DNA of 64,000 nucleotides from Wagnerdoeblera intermedia (GTDB taxonomy: Bacteria; Pseudomonadota; Alphaproteobacteria; Rhodobacterales; Rhodobacteraceae). The notes under the pieces are model-generated. The model was not told the DNA's origin. It ran no database searches and was given only the letters and a program-made list of their open reading frames with translations. Shown here in pieces: positions 1 to 8,187 of the stretch; positions within the stretch are counted from its first letter, which is position 1; each line of letters opens with the position of its first letter. Where the stretch lies: the NCBI RefSeq assembly GCF_042647465.1, contig NZ_JBHRVN010000004.1, one strand, 5' to 3'. The position numbers and the translations under genes are program-made.

Positions 1-1
1 G

Positions 2-634
2 ATGCCGCATCGCCCGGATGGCATCCTTTTGCCGAAATGCCGGGGCGGGGCGGATGTGCGGGAGCTTGCGCATTACCTGGCCGCCTTTGAAGCGGCTTTC
101 GGGCTGACGCAGGGCAGCACCGATATTTACGTCGTCGCCACCGAGACGGCTGAGGCCATGCAGGGGCTCTCCACCTATGCGCCCGCGCATCCGCGGCTGA
201 AGGGGATGCTCTGGGGGGCGGAGGATCTGGCGGCCTCGCTCGGGGCGCTGTCGAACCGGGACGGGGCGGATTACTCCGGCCCCTTTATCCTTGCGCGCAA
301 TATGTGCCTGATGGCGGCGGCGGCGGCAGGGGTGACGGCGATCGATACGGTCTGCACCGCGATCGGCGATCTGGAATATGTCGCCGATGAATCCCGTGCG
401 GCGCGGCGCGACGGCTTTGGCGCGAAAATGGTGATCCATCCCAGCCATATTGAGCCGGTCAATGCCGCCTTCACCCCCTCAGAGCCTGAAATCGCCTGGG
501 CGGAAGAGGTGCTGCGCCATTTCGCACAGAACCCGAATTCCGGCGTGGTTCAGATCGGCGGGAAGATGATCGACAGGCCCCATGCCCGCGCGGCTGAGAA
601 GATCCTGATTGCGGCGGGGCGCGACCTGCCATGA
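2..634 (+). CDS. HpcH/HpaI aldolase / citrate lyase beta-like protein (CitE family), 5' partial
   Basis: The visible 210 residues are the C-terminal two thirds of a CitE-like CoA-ester lyase. These TIM-barrel enzymes cleave or form malyl- or citramalyl-CoA type thioesters with a divalent metal. The barrel segments LLPKC (near residue 9), VVATETAEA (about 45), GAEDLAASLG (about 72, holding the usual metal-ligand Asp/Glu) and KMVIHPSHI (about 141) are typical. The reading frame is open to the window edge and family members have roughly 60-90 further N-terminal residues, so the gene starts outside the window and the ATG at base 2 is probably internal. It overlaps the next gene by ATGA, so the two are probably one operon. 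The substrate cannot be told from sequence. Confidence 0.85.
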   Translation: MPHRPDGILLPKCRGGADVRELAHYLAAFEAAFGLTQGSTDIYVVATETAEAMQGLSTYAPAHPRLKGMLWGAEDLAASLGALSNRDGADYSGPFILARNMCLMAAAAAGVTAIDTVCTAIGDLEYVADESRAARRDGFGAKMVIHPSHIEPVNAAFTPSEPEIAWAEEVLRHFAQNPNSGVVQIGGKMIDRPHARAAEKILIAAGRDLP

Positions 635-1929
635 TCCGCAGCCCCTCTGCCGTGCGGCGGCCGGGGGGCATTGCCCTGCTGGTGGTGGCCATCGCCTTTC
701 TGTGCAATTTCATCGTTCGGGGTGTGGTGGATACCTTCATGGTCTTCATGGCACCTCTGGAGGCGGCGTTTCACTGGGACCATACGGCGCTGACCGGCGT
801 CTATTCGGCCTATCTGATCACCCTTGGGCTGATGTCGCCGCTGACGGGGCAGATCCTCGACAGTTGGGGGCCGCGGATTTCCTATCTGGCGGGGGCGGGA
901 TGCCTTGCGCTGGCACTGCTGACGGCGGGACGGACGGGGGCGCTTTGGCATCTCTACCTGGGGCCGGGGGTGCTGTGCGGTATGGCCTCTTCGCTGATGG
1001 GCATGGTGCCGGCCTCTGCGCTGCTGGGGCGGTGGTTTGACCGCCAGCTGAGCCTGATGGTGGCTCTGGCCTATGCGGGCTTCGGCTCGGGTATGCTGGT
1101 TCTGGTCCCCCTGGCGCAGGTGGGCGTGGAGAGCCTTGGCTGGCGCGACACTTATTTTGTGATGTTCTGGGCGGCGCTGGCCCTTTTGCCTGTGCTGGCG
1201 CTGTTGCCCTGGGGGCGGATCGCTGCCGGGGCCGAGGGCAACCCGAGAGCCGAGGCCGCGCAGCGCAAGGGGCGGGCGGCCCTGCGCGGGCCGGAGTGGA
1301 CGGTGCGCAGCGCTCTGCGCACCCCTGAGCTCTGGCTGCTCATCCAGTCCTTCTTCTTCACCGCCGTGGCGGCCTATCTGATGAGCGTTCAGATCATCGC
1401 TTTTCTGCTGTCGCGCGGCATGCCCGCGATGGAGGCGGCGCTGGCCTTCGGTGTGGCCGGAATGCTGTCGATCCTCGGCGTGATCGCCTCGGGCTGGGGC
1501 AGCCAGTGCTTCGGGGTCAAAGGCGCTACGCTGATCTCCTTCGGGGGGACTTTGGGGGGCATTCTTGCCCTCTGGCTTTATGCGCGCTGGCAGCATCCGA
1601 CGCTGGTCTGGATTTTCGTGCTGACCTTCGGGACGAGTCAGGGCGCGCGCGGGCCGGTGATCTCGGCGGTCAACGCGCGGATCTTTGCGCGGGGGCGGGT
1701 CAGTTCGATCTACGGGCTGATCTTTCTGATGATGTCACTCGGGGCGGCACTCGGCTCCTGGGGATCGGGCCAGCTTTATGCCTGGACAGGGGATTATGAG
1801 GCGGCCTGCCCGGCGGCTGCCCTTGCCGTTCTGCTGGCGGCGGCCCCCTTTTTCCTGACCAGAAGGCTGACTGAGGCAAGGGAACTGCCGCCGCCTGAAG
1901 GTGGTCGGTCAGCGTCCTGCGCGTCATAG
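631..1929 (+). CDS. MFS transporter, monocarboxylate/oxalate-formate-antiporter-like
   Basis: A 432-residue inner-membrane protein with about 12 hydrophobic segments, a short charged central loop (about residues 195-225), and the MFS loop motif DSWGPR after the second helix. The start overlaps the lyase stop codon by ATGA, so it is probably translationally coupled. The pairing suggests uptake of an organic acid that the lyase helps to degrade, but this is inferred only from context. The C-terminal tail is short, polar and proline-rich. No terminator is evident just downstream. A second MFS of the same general type lies at 47162. Confidence 0.85.
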   Translation: MIRSPSAVRRPGGIALLVVAIAFLCNFIVRGVVDTFMVFMAPLEAAFHWDHTALTGVYSAYLITLGLMSPLTGQILDSWGPRISYLAGAGCLALALLTAGRTGALWHLYLGPGVLCGMASSLMGMVPASALLGRWFDRQLSLMVALAYAGFGSGMLVLVPLAQVGVESLGWRDTYFVMFWAALALLPVLALLPWGRIAAGAEGNPRAEAAQRKGRAALRGPEWTVRSALRTPELWLLIQSFFFTAVAAYLMSVQIIAFLLSRGMPAMEAALAFGVAGMLSILGVIASGWGSQCFGVKGATLISFGGTLGGILALWLYARWQHPTLVWIFVLTFGTSQGARGPVISAVNARIFARGRVSSIYGLIFLMMSLGAALGSWGSGQLYAWTGDYEAACPAAALAVLLAAAPFFLTRRLTEARELPPPEGGRSASCAS

Positions 1930-2574
1930 GGTCGGATAGTGACTACACTTAGCTGCGTCTCTTGCGCAATAAGTCAGTATTCAGCGGCAGAAATCGTCGC
2001 TTTGTGAATAGATATGTGGATAATTCCGGGAGGAAATCTGCCCTGCCAAAGGATGCTTCGCGGTCGGATACAGGGCAGGGGGCTACGCGCCGCCTAACAA
2101 AACATGGCTTGCGGCAGTCGGGCGGCGCAGCTTCCGGGTGGCGTCAACGGTCGCACCGCGTCCGGTCAAAATGACGAAACCCGCCGTTGATTCGCCGGTT
2201 GGTCCGGGAAGCCGGGTTGCCGGACCTGAGAGCAGCGGCGCCGGTCTTCCTAGATCCAGGGGGCGGATTTAAGGGGCCTACCATATCTGCACATAACCGT
2301 CTCGCCTGCTTTGATCTGCAGGGCAGGGCGCATCCCATCGTGCCGGCGTGTGGGGGGTGGCAATCCGGCCCGTTCACTTGACGGTGCGGCGCGGCTGTGC
2401 TGGATTGCCGCAGTTCGCCCGGAGAGGGGGGATTCGCCCCTCGGCGACCGCCGAAAGTCCTTGGGTGAACCCAGAGTTGCGCAGGAGTCGCGACTTCCCG
2501 CCGACCCCAGGAAATCTTGGGAAAAATAAGCGATTTCGACCTCAATTCAGGGGGTCGAAATGCCCGTGCTGCTG
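1930..2574. other. Gene-free stretch upstream of the rpsL promoter
   Basis: About 645 bases without a credible gene. Open frames here on both strands (such as minus 2144-2617) have no start signal and are arginine/proline-rich shadows. An 8-bp inverted repeat (CTGCCCTG at 2039-2046 and CAGGGCAG at 2071-2078) is visible. The segment around 1960-2030 is less GC-rich than its surroundings. I see no tRNA or known structured RNA. The last 50 bases hold the A-rich motif and inverted repeat listed separately. Confidence 0.6.
2522..2561 (+). promoter_or_regulatory. Inverted repeat and A-rich motif just upstream of the rpsL promoter
   Basis: The arms ATTTCGACC (2533-2541) and GGTCGAAAT (2553-2561) are a perfect 9-bp inverted repeat with an 11-base centre. 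Its right arm ends 13 bases before the -35 hexamer, a position suited to an activator or repressor. The left arm is preceded by AAAAATAAG (2522-2530), and nearly the same A-rich string plus half site occurs upstream of rpmC at 13765-13783. The function is inferred. Confidence 0.45.
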
Positions 2575-2603
2575 TTGACATCGCTGGCGACTCTCCGTAT
2601 ATC
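2575..2603 (+). promoter_or_regulatory. Sigma-70 type promoter of the str operon
   Basis: TTGACA (2575-2580), a 17-base spacer, then TATATC (2598-2603). The -35 is a perfect consensus and the -10 matches 4 of 6. Transcription would begin near 2610, giving an rpsL leader of about 230 bases. No other candidate of this quality was seen between 1930 and 2838. Confidence 0.75.
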
Positions 2604-2838
2604 ACGCCCATCTGCATCAGAAGCCCCTGGCCCGCGATGCGGATCTGAAATCGAAGTGGTCAAGATCCGAACTCCTGGTTCCGATCCTCTGAGATTCCAC
2701 CGCGTCGAGTCCCGCCTTGGGATTCGCATGCGGTTTTGGTGTTTTGTGGACGCGCAAGGCACGTATTTACGGACTGCCCCCGGAAACCCCCGCGGACGCG
2801 TGGAGGCCGAACGGGTTGCAAGAGAAGGCGAGCATATT
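2604..2838 (+). other. Long untranslated leader of rpsL
   Basis: About 230 bases between the promoter and the rpsL start with no coding signal of their own. The upstream in-frame extension from 2560 to 2838 is open but lacks S12 homology. A Shine-Dalgarno-like GAGAAGG lies at 2821-2827. Such a long leader on a ribosomal operon may carry autoregulatory structure, but I could not fold it. Confidence 0.5.
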
Positions 2839-3210
2839 ATGCCGACGATCCAACAGCTGATCCGCAAACCGCGGCAGCCCAAGGTGACGCGCTCGAAGTC
2901 GCAGCACCTCCAGCAGTGCCCGCAGAAGCGCGGCGTTTGCACCCGCGTTTACACCACCACCCCGAAGAAGCCGAACTCGGCTATGCGTAAAGTCGCCAAA
3001 GTGCGTCTGACGAATGGCTTCGAGGTCATCAGCTACATTCCCGGTGAAAAGCACAACCTTCAGGAACACTCCGTGGTTCTGATCCGTGGCGGCCGGGTAA
3101 AAGACCTTCCGGGCGTTCGTTACCACATCCTGCGCGGCGTGCTCGACACGCAGGGCGTCAAAGATCGTCGTCAGCGCCGGTCGAAATACGGCGCGAAGCG
3201 TCCGAAGTGA
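2839..3210 (+). CDS. rpsL: 30S ribosomal protein S12
   Basis: A 123-residue S12 protein of the small-subunit decoding centre, first gene of the str operon. The TPKKPNSA segment holds Lys43 and the RGGRVKDLPG segment holds Lys88 (counting the initiator Met). These are the wild-type residues at the two classical streptomycin-resistance positions. Asp89, the residue RimO methylthiolates in other bacteria, is present. I start at MPTIQQL because S12 homology begins there and an RBS-like GAGAAGG precedes it, although the frame is open back to 2560. rpsG follows after 11 bases. The gene uses the strongly biased codon set (CGT, GCT, AAA/AAG) seen across this block. Confidence 0.98.
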   Translation: MPTIQQLIRKPRQPKVTRSKSQHLQQCPQKRGVCTRVYTTTPKKPNSAMRKVAKVRLTNGFEVISYIPGEKHNLQEHSVVLIRGGRVKDLPGVRYHILRGVLDTQGVKDRRQRRSKYGAKRPK

Positions 3211-3221
3211 GGAACTGAGAT

Positions 3222-3692
3222 ATGTCACGTCGTCACGCTGCTGAGAAGCGCCAGGTCCTGCCGGACGCCAAATACGGCGATACCGTTCTGACCAAATTCA
3301 TGAACAACCTGATGATCGACGGCAAAAAGTCGATCGCAGAAACCATCGTTTACAACGCTCTCGACCGCGTCGAGAAGCGCCTGAAACGCGCTCCGGTTGA
3401 GGCTTTCCATGAAGCCCTCGACAACGTGAAGCCGGCTGTTGAAGTGCGCTCGCGTCGTGTGGGTGGTGCTACCTACCAGGTTCCGGTCGAAGTGCGTCCC
3501 GCACGTCGCGAAGCTCTGGCAATCCGCTGGCTGATCACCGCTGCGCGCAAGCGTAACGAGAACACCATGGAAGAGCGTCTTGCTGCTGAACTGTCGGATG
3601 CGGTCAACAACCGCGGCACCGCAGTGAAGAAGCGCGAAGACACCCACAAGATGGCCGACGCTAACAAAGCGTTCAGCCACTACCGCTGGTAA
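3222..3692 (+). CDS. rpsG: 30S ribosomal protein S7
   Basis: A 156-residue S7 protein, the primary binder of the 3' major domain of 16S rRNA and nucleator of 30S head assembly. The N-terminal MSRRHAAEKR, the FMNNLM-DGKKS segment and the GGATYQVPVEV beta hairpin (about residues 80-90) that contacts the E-site tRNA are all clear. Length equals the alphaproteobacterial norm. It sits between rpsL and fusA with short spacers (11 and 9 bases), so the three are co-transcribed. In E. coli S7 represses translation of its own operon through the rpsL-rpsG spacer. Here that spacer is too short for the E. coli structure. Confidence 0.98.
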   Translation: MSRRHAAEKRQVLPDAKYGDTVLTKFMNNLMIDGKKSIAETIVYNALDRVEKRLKRAPVEAFHEALDNVKPAVEVRSRRVGGATYQVPVEVRPARREALAIRWLITAARKRNENTMEERLAAELSDAVNNRGTAVKKREDTHKMADANKAFSHYRW

Positions 3693-3701
3693 GAGGGTCG
3701 G

Positions 3702-5825
3702 ATGGCACGCGAGTTCCCGCTTAACCTCTATCGTAACTTCGGCATCATGGCGCACATCGACGCGGGTAAAACCACGACGACTGAGCGTATTCTGTTTTAC
3801 ACCGGCAAAAACCACAAGATGGGTGAAACCCACGACGGCGCCTCGACCATGGACTTCATGGAACAGGAAGCTGAGCGCGGCATCACCATCTCGTCGGCAG
3901 CGACCTCGACCACCTGGGAGCGTCACGTCGATCCGACGTACACCCCGGATCCGTCGAAGAAGCACCGCTTCAACATCATCGACACCCCCGGCCACGTTGA
4001 CTTCACCATTGAAGTTGAGCGTTCGCTGGCCGTGCTCGACGGCGCGATCTGCCTTCTCGATGGCAACGCCGGTGTTGAGCCGCAGACCGAGACCGTCTGG
4101 CGTCAGGCTGACCGCTACAAAGTTCCGCGTATCGTTTTTGTCAACAAAATGGACAAAATCGGCGCTGACTTCTTCAAGTGCGTCGAGATGATCAAAGACC
4201 GTACCGGTGGTCAACCTCTGCCGGTCGCTCTGCCGATCGGTGCGGAAGACACGCTGGAAGGCGCGATCGACCTGGTCACGATGGAAGAGTGGGTCTGGAA
4301 GGGCGACGACGTCGGCGCTTCCTGGATCCGTCAGCCGATCCGTGAAGAGCTGCAGGATCTTGCAGACAAATGGCGCGCCAACATGATCGAGCTTGCCGTC
4401 GAGCAGGACGATGCCGCCATGGAAGCCTACCTTGAAGGCAACGAGCCCGACGAAGACACCCTTCGCAAGCTGATCCGTAAGGGCACCTTGTCGATGGCCT
4501 TCTTCCCGGTTCTCGCTGGTTCCGCCTTCAAGAACAAAGGCGTTCAGATGGTCCTCAACGCTGTTGTGGATTACCTGCCTGCACCGACCGACGTTCCGGC
4601 TTATGTCGGCTTCGCACCGGGCGACGAGACCGAGACCCGTAACATCGAGCGCAACGCGCGCGATGAGGATCCTTTCTCGGCGCTGGCGTTCAAAATCATG
4701 AACGACCCCTTCGTGGGTTCGCTGACCTTCACGCGCATCTATTCGGGTTCGCTGAAGAAAGGCGAAACGATGCTCAATGCCACCAAAGGCAAAAAAGAGC
4801 GCGTTGGTCGTATGATGGTGATGCACGCCATTCAGCGTGAAGAGATCGAAGAAGCCTTCGCAGGCGACATCATCGCGCTGGCGGGTCTGAAAGAGACCAC
4901 CACCGGTGACACCCTCTGCGATCCGGCGAAGCCTGTGGTTCTCGAAACCATGACCTTCCCGCAGCCGGTTATCGAGATCGCTGTTGAGCCGAAAACCAAA
5001 GCTGACCAGGAGAAAATGGGCCTCGCCCTCGCTCGCCTGGCTGCTGAGGACCCGTCCTTCCGCGTCGAAACCGATTTCGAGTCGGGTCAGACCATCATGA
5101 AGGGCATGGGCGAACTTCACCTCGACATTCTCGTCGACCGTATGCGTCGTGAGTTCAAGGTTGAGGCGAACATCGGCGCTCCGCAGGTGGCTTATCGCGA
5201 AACCATCTCGACCTCGGCTGAGATCGACTACACGCACAAGAAACAGACCGGTGGTACCGGCCAGTTCGCACGCGTGAAGCTGGTGATCGAGCCGACCCAA
5301 CCGGGCGAAGGCTATTCGTTCGAGTCGAAAATCGTCGGCGGGACCGTTCCGAAGGAATACATCCCGGGCGTCGAAAAAGGCATCAAGTCGGTCATGGACT
5401 CCGGTCCGCTGGCAGGCTTCCCGGTGATCGACTTCAAAGTCGCTCTGATCGATGGTGCTTTCCACGATGTCGACTCGTCGGTTCTCGCCTTCGAAATCGC
5501 GTCGCGTGCGGCAATGCGTGAGGGTCTGCGTAAAGCAGGCGCGAAACTGCTTGAGCCGATCATGAAAGTCGAAGTTGTCACCCCGGAAGAATACACCGGC
5601 GGCATCATCGGCGACCTGACCTCGCGTCGGGGCATGGTTCAGGGTCAGGACACGCGCGGCAACGCCAACGTCATCGACGCTATGGTCCCGCTCGCGAATA
5701 TGTTCGGCTACATCAACAACCTGCGCTCGATGTCCTCGGGTCGTGCAGTGTTCACGATGCAGTTCGACCACTACGACGCTGTGCCTGAGAACCTCTCGCA
5801 AGAGATTCAGAAGAAATACGCATAA
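3702..5825 (+). CDS. fusA: Translation elongation factor G
   Basis: A 707-residue GTPase that drives ribosomal translocation and, with RRF, ribosome recycling. The GTPase motifs are intact: G1 AHIDAGKTT (residues 17-25), the switch-I GITIS (60-64), DTPGH (94-98) and NKMD (148-151). Domains II to V follow in normal order. Length is close to the E. coli protein (704). It follows rpsG by 9 bases. A hairpin-rich 86-base spacer separates it from tuf. The longest minus-strand frame in the window lies opposite this gene and is a codon-bias shadow. Confidence 0.98.
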   Translation: MAREFPLNLYRNFGIMAHIDAGKTTTTERILFYTGKNHKMGETHDGASTMDFMEQEAERGITISSAATSTTWERHVDPTYTPDPSKKHRFNIIDTPGHVDFTIEVERSLAVLDGAICLLDGNAGVEPQTETVWRQADRYKVPRIVFVNKMDKIGADFFKCVEMIKDRTGGQPLPVALPIGAEDTLEGAIDLVTMEEWVWKGDDVGASWIRQPIREELQDLADKWRANMIELAVEQDDAAMEAYLEGNEPDEDTLRKLIRKGTLSMAFFPVLAGSAFKNKGVQMVLNAVVDYLPAPTDVPAYVGFAPGDETETRNIERNARDEDPFSALAFKIMNDPFVGSLTFTRIYSGSLKKGETMLNATKGKKERVGRMMVMHAIQREEIEEAFAGDIIALAGLKETTTGDTLCDPAKPVVLETMTFPQPVIEIAVEPKTKADQEKMGLALARLAAEDPSFRVETDFESGQTIMKGMGELHLDILVDRMRREFKVEANIGAPQVAYRETISTSAEIDYTHKKQTGGTGQFARVKLVIEPTQPGEGYSFESKIVGGTVPKEYIPGVEKGIKSVMDSGPLAGFPVIDFKVALIDGAFHDVDSSVLAFEIASRAAMREGLRKAGAKLLEPIMKVEVVTPEEYTGGIIGDLTSRRGMVQGQDTRGNANVIDAMVPLANMFGYINNLRSMSSGRAVFTMQFDHYDAVPENLSQEIQKKYA

Positions 5826-5826
5826 G

Positions 5827-5889
5827 GGCGGTGCGTGCTCCGGCACGCACCCCTACCCCCCCGGGCAGGGCGTGATCCCACGCACCGCC
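5827..5889 (+). promoter_or_regulatory. fusA-tuf spacer with two mutually exclusive hairpins
   Basis: Hairpin A: GGTGCGTGC (5830-5838) pairs with GCACGCACC (5843-5851) around a UCCG loop closed by C-G, the stable UNCG tetraloop class. Hairpin B: GGCGGTGCGTG (5827-5837) pairs perfectly with CACGCACCGCC (5879-5889), ending 8 bases before the tuf Shine-Dalgarno (about 5898-5905). Both use the same left arm, so only one can form. A third weak stem (about 5851-5870) lies between. No U-run follows, so neither is a classical terminator. A role in tuf expression or mRNA processing is inferred. Confidence 0.6.
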
Positions 5890-5911
5890 ACCGAATTAAG
5901 GAGAGGCCTCC

Positions 5912-7087
5912 ATGGCTAAGTCTAAGTTTGAACGGAACAAACCGCACGTCAACATCGGCACCATCGGCCACGTTGACCACGGCAAAACCACGCTGACCGC
6001 AGCAATCACCAAATACTTCGGTGACTTCAAAGCCTACGACCAGATCGACGGCGCACCGGAAGAGCGTGCACGCGGCATCACCATCTCGACCGCACACGTC
6101 GAATATGAGACCGAAGCACGTCACTACGCACACGTTGACTGCCCCGGCCACGCCGACTACGTCAAAAACATGATCACCGGTGCTGCCCAGATGGACGGCG
6201 CGATCCTCGTGGTGAACGCTGCTGACGGCCCGATGCCGCAGACCCGTGAGCACATCCTGCTCGGCCGCCAGGTGGGTATCCCCTACATGGTCGTCTTCAT
6301 GAACAAAGTTGACCAGGTTGACGATCCGGAGCTGCTCGAGCTCGTGGAAATGGAAATCCGTGAGCTGCTGTCGTCCTACGACTACCCCGGCGACGATATT
6401 CCGATCGTCAAAGGTTCGGCTCTGGCTGCTCTCGAAGGCCGCGACGCTGAAATCGGCGAGAACGCAATCCGCGAGCTGCTCGCAGCTGTCGATTCCTACA
6501 TCCCGACCCCGGCACGTGCTGTTGACCAGCCCTTCCTGATGCCGATCGAAGACGTGTTCTCGATCTCGGGCCGTGGTACCGTTGTGACCGGTCGTGTTGA
6601 GCGCGGCGTGATCAACGTTGGTGACGAAGTCGAGATCGTCGGCATCCGCCCGACCTCGAAATCGACCTGCACCGGTGTGGAAATGTTCCGCAAACTGCTC
6701 GATCGCGGTGAAGCCGGCGACAACATCGGCGCCCTGCTGCGCGGCGTTGACCGTGACGGCGTTGAGCGTGGTCAGGTTCTGTGCAAACCGAAATCGGTTA
6801 ACCCGCACACCCACTTCGAAGCTGAGGCCTATATCCTCACTAAAGAAGAGGGCGGCCGTCACACCCCGTTCTTCGCGAACTACCGTCCGCAGTTCTACTT
6901 CCGCACCACCGACGTCACCGGCATGGTTAAACTGCCGGAAGGCACCGAAATGGTGATGCCGGGCGACAACCTGAAGTTCGAAGTCGAACTGATTGCTCCG
7001 ATCGCTATGGAAGAGAAGCTGCGCTTCGCAATCCGTGAAGGCGGCCGTACCGTTGGTGCAGGCGTCGTCGCTAAGATCATCAAGTAA
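5912..7087 (+). CDS. tuf: Translation elongation factor Tu
   Basis: A 391-residue EF-Tu that delivers aminoacyl-tRNA to the ribosome. Present are GHVDHGKT (19-26), RGITI (54-58), DCPGH (76-80) and NKVD (131-134), followed by the two beta-barrel domains. A strong GGAGAGG-type RBS precedes the ATG. Proteobacteria often carry a second tuf near secE/nusG, but only this copy lies in the window. Stable hairpins flank the gene on both sides, which could set its mRNA level apart from fusA and rpsJ. Codon bias is extreme, as expected for the most abundant protein. Confidence 0.98.
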   Translation: MAKSKFERNKPHVNIGTIGHVDHGKTTLTAAITKYFGDFKAYDQIDGAPEERARGITISTAHVEYETEARHYAHVDCPGHADYVKNMITGAAQMDGAILVVNAADGPMPQTREHILLGRQVGIPYMVVFMNKVDQVDDPELLELVEMEIRELLSSYDYPGDDIPIVKGSALAALEGRDAEIGENAIRELLAAVDSYIPTPARAVDQPFLMPIEDVFSISGRGTVVTGRVERGVINVGDEVEIVGIRPTSKSTCTGVEMFRKLLDRGEAGDNIGALLRGVDRDGVERGQVLCKPKSVNPHTHFEAEAYILTKEEGGRHTPFFANYRPQFYFRTTDVTGMVKLPEGTEMVMPGDNLKFEVELIAPIAMEEKLRFAIREGGRTVGAGVVAKIIK

Positions 7088-7101
7088 TTGATCTTTGGAA
7101 G

Positions 7102-7121
7102 GGTGCGGGCCTGCCCGCACC
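7102..7121 (+). promoter_or_regulatory. Hairpin in the tuf-rpsJ spacer
   Basis: GGTGCGGG (7102-7109) pairs with CCCGCACC (7114-7121) around a 4-base loop. Its arms resemble those of hairpin A upstream of tuf (both begin GGTGCG and end GCACC). No U-run follows, so it is more likely an mRNA-stabilising or processing element than a terminator. Confidence 0.5.
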
Positions 7122-7142
7122 TGACCATCGAAGGGAAATCAG

Positions 7143-7451
7143 ATGTCTGGACAAACCATCCGCATCCGGCTGAAAGCCTTCGATTACCGCGTCCTGGATG
7201 CCTCGACGCAGGAAATCGTAAACACCGCGAAACGGACCGGCGCACATGTGCGTGGCCCGATTCCGCTTCCGAACCAGATCGAAAAGTTCACGGTTCTCCG
7301 TGGGCCGCACATCGACAAAAAGTCGCGTGACCAGTGGGAAATCCGTACCCACAAGCGTCTCCTCGACATCGTAGATCCGACCCCGCAGACGGTGGACGCG
7401 CTGATGAAGCTCGACCTCGCCGCCGGCGTGGATGTCGAGATCAAAGTTTAA
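7143..7451 (+). CDS. rpsJ: 30S ribosomal protein S10 (NusE)
   Basis: A 102-residue S10, first gene of the S10 operon. Besides its place in the 30S head it acts as NusE in transcription antitermination with NusB/NusG. The start MSGQTIRIRLKAFD, the long loop with RGPIPLP and the C-terminal KRLLDI segment match the family. The RBS GAAGGGAAA precedes the ATG. The S10 operon follows tuf after only 55 bases with no clear promoter between, so str and S10 genes may be read as one transcript. rplC follows by 13 bases. Confidence 0.98.
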   Translation: MSGQTIRIRLKAFDYRVLDASTQEIVNTAKRTGAHVRGPIPLPNQIEKFTVLRGPHIDKKSRDQWEIRTHKRLLDIVDPTPQTVDALMKLDLAAGVDVEIKV

Positions 7452-7464
7452 GGGGGCATTACAG

Positions 7465-8187
7465 ATGCGCTCTGGTGTTATCGCCAAGAAGCTGGGCATG
7501 ACCCGGCTGTTCCTGGAAGACGGCAAACAGGTTCCTGTTACCGTTCTCCAGCTCGAAAACCTGCAGGTCGTGGCACAACGCACCGCTGAAACTGACGGCT
7601 ACACCGCTGTTCAGCTCGGCGCGGGCAATGCCAAGGCAAAACGCACGACCGCCCCGATGCGCGGCCACTTCGCGAAAGCGAATGTTGCTCCGAAGCGCAA
7701 AGTGGCTGAGTTCCGCGTGTCGGCAGACAACCTGATCGAAGTGGGCGCGGAAATCACCGCAGAACACTACCTGGCCGGTCAATTCGTTGACATCGCCGGT
7801 ACCTCGATCGGTAAAGGTTTTGCCGGTGCGATGAAGCGCCACAACTTCGGTGGTCTTCGTGCGTCGCACGGTGTGTCGATCTCGCACCGTTCGCACGGTT
7901 CGACCGGTCAGTGCCAAGACCCCGGTAAGGTGTTCAAAGGCAAAAAGATGGCAGGCCACATGGGTGCCGTCCGCGTGACCACGCAAAACCTGCAGGTCGT
8001 CAAGACCGATGCAGAGCGCGGTCTGATCCTGGTTAAAGGCGCGGTCCCCGGTTCCAAAGGTGGCTGGGTCACGATCAAAGACGCGGTGAAGAAGCCGGCT
8101 CACGCCGATGCTCCGAAACCGGCTGCGATTCGTGCCGCTGCTGCTGCTCCGGCTGCTGAAGTTGCAGTCGAAGGGGGTGAAGCATGA
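7465..8187 (+). CDS. rplC: 50S ribosomal protein L3
   Basis: A 240-residue L3, which folds onto 23S rRNA near the peptidyl-transferase centre and helps start 50S assembly. MRSGVIAKKLGMTRLF begins the conserved fold, and the central FGGLRASHG and HRSHGSTG loop (about residues 128-148) is the arm reaching the catalytic centre. I use this start because the frame from 7432 overlaps rpsJ and lacks homology. Compared with E. coli L3 (209) there is an Ala/Pro-rich C-terminal tail of about 30 residues, common in alphaproteobacteria. The stop overlaps rplD by ATGA. Confidence 0.97.
   Translation: MRSGVIAKKLGMTRLFLEDGKQVPVTVLQLENLQVVAQRTAETDGYTAVQLGAGNAKAKRTTAPMRGHFAKANVAPKRKVAEFRVSADNLIEVGAEITAEHYLAGQFVDIAGTSIGKGFAGAMKRHNFGGLRASHGVSISHRSHGSTGQCQDPGKVFKGKKMAGHMGAVRVTTQNLQVVKTDAERGLILVKGAVPGSKGGWVTIKDAVKKPAHADAPKPAAIRAAAAAPAAEVAVEGGEA

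Noticed and set aside
550..1596. A minus-strand frame opposite the first MFS gene
   Set aside because: Pro/Arg/Gln/His-rich shadow of a membrane-protein gene.
2144..2617. A minus-strand frame in the gene-free stretch before rpsL
   Set aside because: Arg/Pro/Ser-rich with no RBS or recognisable domain, and it crosses the rpsL promoter. Kept as non-coding.
3225..5846. An 873-residue open frame on the minus strand opposite rpsG and fusA
   Set aside because: Its composition (rich in His, Asp, Arg, Phe, Val) is the reverse-strand image of biased ribosomal codons; no homology or RBS. Similar shadows lie opposite tuf (5807-7120), rplB-rpsC (9233-10624, 10762-11688) and rpsH-rpmD (15000-18429).
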